DNA from: CADEFF01 sp964569315 | GTDB lineage: Bacteria > Pseudomonadota > Alphaproteobacteria > Dongiales > Dongiaceae | Direction of reading: 5' to 3' | NCBI GenBank assembly: GCA_964569315.1 | Contig: CAZMUZ010000045.1 | Location: 1-27,068 of the forward strand | Length of the DNA stretch: 27,068 nt | Shown here: positions 7,069-12,626 of the stretch, in pieces | Layout: each line of letters starts with the position of its first letter | Numbering within the stretch: the stretch's first letter is position 1 | The notes under the pieces: model-generated | Database searches by the model: none | Told to the model about the DNA's origin: nothing | Seen by the model: only the letters and a program-made list of their open reading frames with translations | Translations under genes and position numbers: made by a program

Positions 7069-7494
7069 TCACACCACCGTCAGCCGGACAGGCACGTTGT
7101 TCCGCGTGGCGTTGGAATAGGGGCAGACCTGATGCGCCTTGGCGACCAGCGCCTCGGCTTCCGCGCGGGGCACGCCGGGCAGCGAGATATCCAGACCCAC
7201 CTCGAGGCCGAAGCCGCCTTCCGACCGCGGCCCGATGCCGACCGTCGCCGTCACCTTGGTGTCGTTCGGCACTTTCGGCCCGCCCTGGCTCGCGACGAAC
7301 TTCATGGCGCCGAGGAAGCAGGCGGAATAGCCCGAGGCGAAGAGCTGCTCGGGATTGTTGCCGGGGCCGCCGGCGCCGCCGAGCTCCTTCGGCGTCGCGA
7401 GCTTCACCTTGAAGCTGCCGTCGGCCGTCGCCGCCTCGCCGTCGCGGCCGCCGGTTGCCGTGGCCTTGGTCGTGTAGAGCACCTTCACGGTCAT
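7069..7494 (-). CDS. ohr: Organic hydroperoxide resistance protein (OsmC/Ohr family)
   Basis: Ohr is a thiol peroxidase that reduces organic hydroperoxides, using a reactive cysteine and lipoylated partners in the cytoplasm. The 141-residue protein, normal for the family, contains the peroxidatic Cys59 in GYSACFLGAM and the resolving Cys124 in VCPYSNATR, with the supporting Arg17 and Glu49. The ATG at 7494 follows a strong AAGGAGA ribosome-binding site. It lies 116 bases downstream of the response regulator on the same strand. No MarR-type OhrR repressor, the usual partner, is present next to it. Assignment to Ohr rather than OsmC rests on the spacing of the two cysteines and the VCPYS block. 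Confidence 0.95.
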   Translation of the reverse strand: MTVKVLYTTKATATGGRDGEAATADGSFKVKLATPKELGGAGGPGNNPEQLFASGYSACFLGAMKFVASQGGPKVPNDTKVTATVGIGPRSEGGFGLEVGLDISLPGVPRAEAEALVAKAHQVCPYSNATRNNVPVRLTVV

Positions 7495-7610
7495 GGGTCT
7501 CTCCTTCGTTTGCGGGTTCCGGACGATGCCGGCGGCGCGTTGCGGGACAGGCGACAGCGGGCGGGGAACGCCCGGGCGGCAGCTCTCGCGGCGCCTGACC
7601 GCCTTCGAGA

Positions 7611-8282
7611 TTAGTCCCGGGTCTCTTTCGCCGTCCAGCCGAGCTCCATCGCCTTGCGCACCGCCTGGGTGCGGTTGGCGACGCCGAGCTTGCGATAGAT
7701 GTTGCTGAGATGGCCGGCGACCGTCACCACCTCGACCTCGAGCCGGCGGGCGATCTCCTTGTTGGAGACGCCGGTGGTGAGAAGCGAGAGCACATGGCGC
7801 TCGCGATCGCTGAGCGCGCCGCTCGGCCCGTTCACATGGCCGTCGGCGGCGGTGCCCGAGGCCAAAGGATGGTCGAACGCCATCCCTTCGAGGAGCTGCG
7901 GATCGGGGATGTAGCGCTGTCCCGACAGCACGAGCTGGAGCGCTGCGATCATGCCCTTGGACGACATGGTCTTCGGGATGAAGCCGGCGGCGCCGGCGGC
8001 CATGGCGCTTTCCACGAAGGCGGGCTCGGTCCAGCCGGTCAGCAGCACCACCGGCACGCCCGGATGGTATTGCCGGATGCGTTCCAGCCCGACGAGGCGG
8101 TTCATGCCGGGCATCTTCACGTCGAGCAGGATCAGGTCGAGCTTCACGCCCTGGGGCACGCGCGCGAGCGCCTCGCCGAGGGTGCCGGCATGGAGGACCT
8201 CGACCGTCGGTTCCCACCGCTTCAGCAGCAGCTCGAACGTCTCGCGCACCAGGTCGTGGTCGTCGGCGAGCAGAATTCTCAT
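7611..8282 (-). CDS. Response regulator, REC plus LuxR-type HTH
   Basis: The 223-residue product has a receiver domain at about 1-120 with the acidic pair Asp7-Asp8, phospho-acceptor Asp54 (LLDVKMPG), Thr82 and Lys104 (FIPKT). A LuxR/NarL-type DNA-binding domain follows at about 155-215 (LSDRERHVLSLLTTGVSNKE, then NIYRKLGVANRTQAV). All phosphorylation residues are present, so it should be a working two-component regulator. I chose the ATG at 8282 because the receiver fold begins immediately there and AGG lies just upstream. The frame stays open for another 32 codons upstream, but these have no domain character. No histidine kinase gene is adjacent, so its partner is elsewhere. It could control ohr downstream, the divergent PAS gene or itself; this is inference from position only. 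Confidence 0.92.
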   Translation of the reverse strand: MRILLADDHDLVRETFELLLKRWEPTVEVLHAGTLGEALARVPQGVKLDLILLDVKMPGMNRLVGLERIRQYHPGVPVVLLTGWTEPAFVESAMAAGAAGFIPKTMSSKGMIAALQLVLSGQRYIPDPQLLEGMAFDHPLASGTAADGHVNGPSGALSDRERHVLSLLTTGVSNKEIARRLEVEVVTVAGHLSNIYRKLGVANRTQAVRKAMELGWTAKETRD

Positions 8283-8755
8283 CGTCCTCGCGGCCTCGCG
8301 CTCGGGCGGTAGGCGCGCCGACCGGAGGCGGCCCGCGTCCTGGCCGACGCCCGCAACGCCCGGACGGCCGCGGAACACCGCCGCCTCCCGTTCGCAACAC
8401 TATACGAACATATGGTTCGGACAAACGAATGAAGGGTCGCGCGCGCAATCCGCCGTCAAGCTTTTGCGGCGATTCTGTTCTCGCGGGGCCGATGAATTCG
8501 AACGGTCCCGACGGTTTGCCAGGAGGCGGGCCGTTAAGCGGCGGGCCCAGTCTTTCGCCGCGAAGCCTCGGGATCTTCGGCAGATCCTGTGCGTCAGCAG
8601 CCGGCCCCGGCGACCTGTCCCCCCCTTCAGGTCGGTCGGGGCCGAACTGCCGCGGAGGGAAAGGTCGAGTAGAGGCTGCGCTCGATCGTTGTCGTTCTCT
8701 TAACCACACCGCCGGCGGCGACCTCGTCGCGCCCGGCGGCGGCAAAGTCGATGTG
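8283..8755. other. 473-bp divergent intergenic region without a supported gene
   Basis: This spacer separates the response regulator (-) from the PAS protein (+). The plus frame leading into the PAS gene stays open back to 8429, but the residues before 8756 are low-complexity Gly/Pro/Ser/Arg without domain character, so I treat them as noncoding. The region holds a cluster of GTTCG/CGAAC motifs at 8390-8429. It also holds TTGT-N7-TTAACC at 8689-8705, a weak CtrA-half-site-like sequence about 50 bases before the PAS start. Confidence 0.6.
8390..8429. promoter_or_regulatory. Cluster of GTTCG/CGAAC half-sites, possible operator
   Basis: Four related pentamers lie in 40 AT-richer bases: GTTCG at 8390, CGAAC at 8405, GTTCG at 8415 and an ACGAA at 8425. 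The middle two form the inverted repeat CGAAC-atatg-GTTCG (8405-8419). The site lies about 110-140 bases upstream of the response-regulator ATG, a plausible operator position for that gene or the divergent PAS gene. The regulator is unknown. Confidence 0.4.
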
Positions 8756-9253
8756 ATGGATTCCGGCGTCGATACCGATTTGCTCGAACTTCGCTCGAAT
8801 CTGCGCGGGCGGGAACAGCTCGCGGTTCTGGACTACTGGTGCGAACGGCGCGGCTCGCGCCGCATGCCCGCGCGCGCCGATCTCGACCCGCTGGCGCTCG
8901 CCAGGCTCATGCCGAACATCATGCTGGTCGAGACCGCCGGCACCGACTGCGCGCGCTATCGCTACCGGCTGGTCGGCACGCGCGTGGTGCAGGCGACCGG
9001 CGAGGATCGCACCGGCCGGCATTTCGCCGAGGTCGCGTTCTTCCGGCAGCATCCGGAAGAGCTGCAGCGTTACGCGGCCGTCGCCGTCTCGCGGCGCCCG
9101 GTCTTCACGCTCGAGCCCTTCACCAACCAGGCGCACGGCACCACCTACGATGCGGAACGGCTGATGCTGCCGCTCGGCCGCGCGGACGATCATGTGGACA
9201 TGATCCTCGCCCATTTCCGCTTCTGCAGCGGGCCCTATCGCTCGGCGTCCTAG
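8756..9253 (+). CDS. Single-domain PAS protein (PAS_5-type)
   Basis: The 165-residue product matches the pattern of alphaproteobacterial PAS_5 proteins: LAVLDYWCERRGSRRMPARA at 22-41, DLDPLALARLMPNIMLVE at 42-59, then RYRYRLVGTRVVQATGEDRTG at 67-87. There is no attached kinase, GGDEF or methyl-accepting domain, so it must act through protein contacts or ligand sensing. I chose the ATG at 8756 because the conserved block begins some 20 residues later; GTG 8753 is an equal alternative and no good ribosome-binding site is visible. It is divergent from the response regulator. A repeat element begins right at its stop codon. Single-domain PAS proteins such as MopJ of Caulobacter feed into cell-cycle control, but a similar role here is speculation. 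Confidence 0.8.
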   Translation: MDSGVDTDLLELRSNLRGREQLAVLDYWCERRGSRRMPARADLDPLALARLMPNIMLVETAGTDCARYRYRLVGTRVVQATGEDRTGRHFAEVAFFRQHPEELQRYAAVAVSRRPVFTLEPFTNQAHGTTYDAERLMLPLGRADDHVDMILAHFRFCSGPYRSAS

Positions 9254-9352
9254 AGCGCGTTTCCTCGAGGTTGAACCGGAACGCGCTCCGGATTCATTGG
9301 TCCGGTCGCATTTTCTGACGCGAACCGGTGCCCACTTCGCGGGAAAATGCTC
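9253..9352. repeat. Composite palindromic intergenic element (REP-like)
   Basis: Two inverted repeats sit side by side: GAGCGCGTT (9253-9261) with AACGCGCTC (9280-9288), and GCATTTTC (9308-9315) with GAAAATGC (9343-9350). The second loop contains a further GCGAA/TTCGC pair around GAACCGGTGCCCACTTCGC. I recognise this core as resembling a dispersed palindromic repeat found in many alphaproteobacterial genomes. It starts at the last base of the PAS stop codon and could act as its transcription terminator or mRNA-stabilising structure. Confidence 0.65.
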
Positions 9353-9414
9353 CGGCGTCCGATCGTCCCGAGCCGGTTCGGCGGCCGGCGCGAACCCCGC
9401 CGGGGGCCGATACC

Positions 9415-10317
9415 CTAGTCGCGATCCCTGAATTCGCCGAGCAGGCTTTCGGCTTCCGCCTCGTAGCCGCGCTCCTCGGCCCTGAGCCGCGCCAGCCCGA
9501 CGATCTCGTTGAAGCTCGCGAAATCGACCATGCGGTCGACGAAGCCGAGCGTGCTGCCTTCTCGCTTCAGGAGCGCATAGAGCTCCGCCACGGCGGCGGC
9601 GATCGCATAGCTCGCGGCGACCGGGAACGCGACCATGGCGTAGCCGATCGCGTCGAGCGCGGCGGCGTCGAGCGGCGGGGATTTGCCGCCCTCGACGTTG
9701 TTCGCCATGCAGGGCGCCGGGATCTCGGCGCAGATCCGGCGCATCTCGTCGACCGTGAGCGGCGCCTCGACGAACAGCATGTCGGCGCCGGCTTCGCGGT
9801 AGAGCTGGGCGCGCCCGATCGCCGCATCGAGCCCCTCGACCGCGCGCGCATCGGTCCGCGCCATGATGACGAGGTCGGCGTCGCGCCGCGCATCGAGTGC
9901 CGCCTTGAGCTTCGCCACCATCGCCGCGGGCTCGATCACGCGTTTTCCGTCCATATGGCCGCAGCGCTTCGGCGCCACCTGGTCCTCGATGAAGAGACCG
10001 GCGACGCCGGCCCGCTCATAGGCGCGCACGGTCCGGGCGACATTGGCGGTGTTGCCATAGCCCGTGTCGGCGTCGGCGAAGACCGGCAGCGCCGTGAGGT
10101 CGCAGAGCCGCGCGTAGGAATCCGCCATCTCGCTCATCCCGAGCTGCCCGATGTCGGGCGCGCCGAGAAGGCTCGCGGTCGTGGCATAGCCGCCGCAGGT
10201 CACGGCGGCGAAACCCGCCTGTTCGGCAAGGCGCAGGGTGAGCGCGTCATGCACGCCCGGCAGCAGCAGGATCTCCGGTGCTTCGACGAGCTCGCGGAAT
10301 CTGGTGGTGCGTCGCAT
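9415..10317 (-). CDS. Isocitrate lyase/PEP mutase family protein
   Basis: The 300-residue protein belongs to the ICL/PEPM TIM-barrel superfamily. Visible marks are the metal-binding DADTGYGN at 82-89, IEDQ at 110-113 and the KRCGH active-site loop at 117-121 with catalytic Cys119. MARTDA and FVEAP follow. Cys in KxCGH marks the lyase side of the family (methylisocitrate lyase, 2,3-dimethylmalate lyase, oxaloacetate hydrolase or decarboxylase) rather than PEP mutase. The substrate cannot be decided from sequence alone, and no prp or citramalate genes are adjacent. I chose the ATG at 10317 because AGGAG lies a few bases upstream. The open frame extends 51 codons further, but only through a tandem repeat. 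Confidence 0.9.
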   Translation of the reverse strand: MRRTTRFRELVEAPEILLLPGVHDALTLRLAEQAGFAAVTCGGYATTASLLGAPDIGQLGMSEMADSYARLCDLTALPVFADADTGYGNTANVARTVRAYERAGVAGLFIEDQVAPKRCGHMDGKRVIEPAAMVAKLKAALDARRDADLVIMARTDARAVEGLDAAIGRAQLYREAGADMLFVEAPLTVDEMRRICAEIPAPCMANNVEGGKSPPLDAAALDAIGYAMVAFPVAASYAIAAAVAELYALLKREGSTLGFVDRMVDFASFNEIVGLARLRAEERGYEAEAESLLGEFRDRD

Positions 10318-10377
10318 GGCGCTCCTGCTCTGCAGCCCGGCGGCCTCTCGCGCCGCAATCCGCGAGAGCATAGCGGC

Positions 10378-10443
10378 GGCGGCCCGACCAAATCGAGGCC
10401 CCGTCGGGGGGGGCGGCCCGACCAAATCGAGGCCCCGTCGGGG
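10378..10443. repeat. Perfect direct repeat, 32 bp, period 34
   Basis: Bases 10378-10409 are repeated exactly at 10412-10443. Each copy ends in CCCCGTCGGGG, a small self-complementary hairpin, and contains CGACCAAATCGAGG. The pair lies in the divergent spacer between the ICL-family gene (-) and the first small exported protein (+). It could influence either promoter or be a neutral duplication. Confidence 0.9.
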
Positions 10444-10558
10444 CGGCGCCTCGGCCGATCGACACCTCATCGACCCGGCAAGGGGCGGATGCCATATTTA
10501 TGCCGTGATCGGGGCCCAGGCTCCCGGCATTCGCTCCATCCGAGGGGGGACATCACCG

Positions 10559-10945
10559 GTGACTGGCTGGTTTGGCAGCGCATTGGGTATCGCCATCCTC
10601 GCGATCGCCGTTTCGCCGGCGGTGGCGGGGCCGCGGCCCACCGACATCTTTTTCCGCTATCACGCGGCGATCAATGCGGCACAGCTCTGCGAGGGCTGGC
10701 GGCTGGAGCCGAAAGGCTATGCAGACCCCGAATGGTCCCGCATCGCGGCCGATCGCAATCGCATGGATCGCGTGATCGCGCAGAAGACGCCCGGCGAGCT
10801 TTCCTCGACGCAGCGCCTCGGGCTCATGCTGTCGGCGAAGGACATCTCGACCCGGGTGATCGCCGAATCCGGCTGCGATGCGCCCCGGGTGCAGGGCTGG
10901 CTCTCCGTCTTCCATTCCGACCTGGAAACGGTGCTGGCGCGCTAG
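10559..10945 (+). CDS. Small exported protein with two conserved cysteines, paralogue A
   Basis: The 128-residue product has a signal peptide (hydrophobic 7-20, likely cleavage after AVA at 21-23) and no other membrane segment, so it is probably periplasmic. I do not recognise the family. The mature part is helical and charged, with Cys44 (AAQLCEGW) and Cys106 (ESGCD) that could form one disulfide. It aligns along its whole mature length with the next gene: both share RYHxAI, LCE, KGxxDP, DRM, a WLxVF motif near the C-terminus and exactly 62 residues between the cysteines. I chose the GTG at 10559 because it starts the signal peptide and is preceded by GAGGGGGG at good spacing. An AT-rich CATATTTAT at 10493-10501 may belong to its promoter. 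Confidence 0.75.
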   Translation: MTGWFGSALGIAILAIAVSPAVAGPRPTDIFFRYHAAINAAQLCEGWRLEPKGYADPEWSRIAADRNRMDRVIAQKTPGELSSTQRLGLMLSAKDISTRVIAESGCDAPRVQGWLSVFHSDLETVLAR

Positions 10946-10988
10946 AGTTGCCTCGGGGCCGGTTCGGGCTCGAGGCCCGTGAATCTGC

Positions 10989-11005
10989 TCCGGCGGGCCG
11001 CCGGA
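10989..11005 (+). terminator. GC-rich hairpin after paralogue A
   Basis: TCCGGCGG and CCGCCGGA form a perfect 8-bp inverted repeat around a single base, 43 bases after the stop of paralogue A. No T-run follows, and one central base is too short for a normal hairpin loop unless the stem opens. It is therefore at best a weak or attenuating terminator between the two paralogues. Confidence 0.3.
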
Positions 11006-11084
11006 ACCTTGCGCAAGCGCGCGAGTTCCTAGAGCTTGGCGTCGCTGACCATCGCCGCCAACCATCGCCGAAGAGGGTTCGCCC

Positions 11085-11486
11085 ATGGCTTCCGTTCGTT
11101 CCACCGGCCTCCTGGCCGGCGGCCTGCTTGCCTTGCTCGCCTTCATCGCCGGGCCGCTCCGCGCCGACGATGCGACCGACGAGATGCTCTTCAAGCGCTA
11201 TCACCAGGCGATCCACACCGCGGCGCTCTGCGAGCATGAAGCGCTCGAGCAGAAGGGCGTGGACGATCCCAACGCCGCCGAGGCGCAGGAAGCCCAAGAT
11301 CGCATGGGGGCGGTGATCAACGATCGGCTGATGGGCCAGATCTCCGCCGGCCGGCGCCTCGCCCTCATCGAGGAAGCCAAGGCCGAGGTCGATCATGTGA
11401 TCCAGACCGAGGGCTGCGACAGCGGTTCGGCCCAGGATTGGCTCGCGGTCTTCTACGCCGAGCTCGAGCCGGCGCTCGAACCCTGA
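11085..11486 (+). CDS. Small exported protein with two conserved cysteines, paralogue B
   Basis: The 133-residue product has a clear signal peptide (hydrophobic 9-23, cleavage likely after LRA at 25-27) and no further membrane segment, so it should be periplasmic. It is a diverged tandem copy of the preceding gene: RYHQAIHTAALCE at 38-50, KGVDDP, DRM, WLAVFYAELE near the end, and Cys49 and Cys111 at the same 62-residue spacing. The family is unknown to me, and no enzyme motif is visible. The ATG at 11085 is preceded by GAGGG seven bases upstream. The 139-base gap to paralogue A and the separate ribosome-binding site suggest an ancient duplication with possibly independent expression. Confidence 0.8.
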   Translation: MASVRSTGLLAGGLLALLAFIAGPLRADDATDEMLFKRYHQAIHTAALCEHEALEQKGVDDPNAAEAQEAQDRMGAVINDRLMGQISAGRRLALIEEAKAEVDHVIQTEGCDSGSAQDWLAVFYAELEPALEP

Positions 11487-11547
11487 GCCCCGGCAAGCGG
11501 CGCGGGAGGCGGGTTGCCGTCCTGGCGCCCCGCCCGCCGTCACCTCG

Positions 11548-12153
11548 TTATTTCGCCGCGAGCTTCGCCGCGATCTCCGCGACGTGGCGGCCCTGGAAGC
11601 GCGCGAGCTCGAGCTCGTTCGGGCTCGGCTTGCGGCTGCCGTCCGGCCCGGCGAGCGTGGTCGCGCCGTAGGGCGTGCCGCCGGTGACCTCGTTCATCAC
11701 GACGAGGCCCGGCGCGGAATAGGGCAGGCCGACGATGACCATGCCCTGATGCAGCAGCGTGCTGTGGAAGGAGGTGATGGTCGTTTCCTGCCCGCCATGC
11801 TGCGTCGCCGTGCTGGCGAAGACGCTGCCGACCTTGCCGATGAGCGCGCCCTTGCCCCAGAGCCCGCCGGTCTGGTCGAGAAAGTTCCGCATCTGCGCCG
11901 CCATGTTGCCGAAGCGGGTGGGGGTGCCGAAGATGATGGCGTCGTAGGCCGGCAGCTCGTCGACGGTCGCGATCGGCGCCTTCTGATCGAGCTTGAAGCC
12001 GGATTTCTTCGCGAGCTCCGCGGGCACGAGCTCCGGAACCCGCTTGATCGTGACCTCGGCGCCCGCGACGCCGCGCGCGCCTTCGGCAATCGCCTCGGCC
12101 ATCGTCTCGATATGGCCGTAGCTGCTGTAATAGAGGACGAGAATCTTCGGCAT
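11548..12153 (-). CDS. wrbA: NAD(P)H:quinone oxidoreductase, WrbA type
   Basis: WrbA is a tetrameric FMN flavoprotein that reduces quinones by two electrons, protecting against redox cycling. The 201-residue flavodoxin-like protein shows the FMN phosphate loop YYSSYGHIETMA at 8-19, the FGTPTRFGNMAAQMRNFLDQ block at 75-94, and ASTATQHGGQE around the isoalloxazine site. Length is normal. I chose the ATG at 12153 with GGGAGA upstream; the open frame extends further but the flavodoxin strand begins here. It is convergent with paralogue B. Confidence 0.95.
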   Translation of the reverse strand: MPKILVLYYSSYGHIETMAEAIAEGARGVAGAEVTIKRVPELVPAELAKKSGFKLDQKAPIATVDELPAYDAIIFGTPTRFGNMAAQMRNFLDQTGGLWGKGALIGKVGSVFASTATQHGGQETTITSFHSTLLHQGMVIVGLPYSAPGLVVMNEVTGGTPYGATTLAGPDGSRKPSPNELELARFQGRHVAEIAAKLAAK

Positions 12154-12626
12154 GGCTGTCTCCCTGATCCGTGACGCGGGCCCTGGCGGCCGGCCTCCCC
12201 GATGAAGCTGGTGGCTCGCCGCGGCGGCGATAACCGCGCCAGGCGGCAAAAGACTGGCCACGACCCGTCAACAATCGCCGTCGAGCGCGGTTCCGTGGCG
12301 CTGTCGAAGGGCGGATTGCCGCGCCGGGCTCCGCCCTGGCTGACGTCACTCTCGGGCTTGACCCGAGGGCCCATCACGCCACCTTGTCACTCTCGGGCTT
12401 GACCCGAGGGTCCATTGCGCCGATGCGCGAGACTGGCGTTAGCGGTCACCGAAACCTGCCTCCGCCATGGATGTTCGGGTCAAGCCCGAACATGACGGGA
12501 AGAGATCGAGGGCCGAAGAGGTCGAGCCCGAACATGACGGGAGAGGTTGAGGGCCGGGGAGGTGAGCCTGAGGGCGATGACGAAGTGAACAGCTAACCGT
12601 CGCGATGCCCGGTGAGCGGCGGGAAA
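12154..12626. other. 473-bp spacer between wrbA and the VWA-type gene, no gene seen
   Basis: No convincing coding region lies here on either strand. Both flanking genes are on the minus strand, so the region would include the promoter of wrbA and the end of the MoxR operon. Its central 200 bases are taken up by the dispersed palindromic repeat copies described separately. No intrinsic terminator with a T-run was found. Confidence 0.6.
12345..12541. repeat. Cluster of four palindromic intergenic repeat copies
   Basis: Two direct 30-bp copies of a CTCGGGCTTGACCCGAGGG-centred element lie at 12345-12374 and 12386-12415, differing at one base. An inverted copy, TTCGGGTCAAGCCCGAA-centred, lies at 12467-12495. 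A partial copy with the same ending (GAGCCCGAACATGACGGG) lies at 12523-12541. Each core is self-complementary (CTCGGG...CCCGAG). The right half also contains an imperfect direct repeat of about 40 bp starting at AGCCCGAACATGACGGG. The CGGGCTTGACCCG core is familiar from dispersed repeats in alphaproteobacteria. Confidence 0.75.

Noticed and set aside
7555..7585. CGGGCG/CGCCCG stem between the response regulator and ohr as an intrinsic terminator
   Set aside because: Only six pairs, no T-run on the relevant strand, and GC-rich stems of this size are common by chance here.
8390..8418. Alphaproteobacterial LexA box (GTTC-N7-GTTC)
   Set aside because: The two GTTC motifs are 25 bases apart start to start rather than 11, and neither flanking gene is a typical SOS gene.
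8429..8755. N-terminal extension of the PAS protein back to 8429
   Set aside because: The extra residues are low-complexity Gly/Pro/Ser/Arg without domain character; high GC keeps such frames open by chance.
12345..12541. CRISPR array
   Set aside because: Only two direct copies with an 11-base gap and others inverted; copies are palindromic intergenic elements and there are no cas genes.
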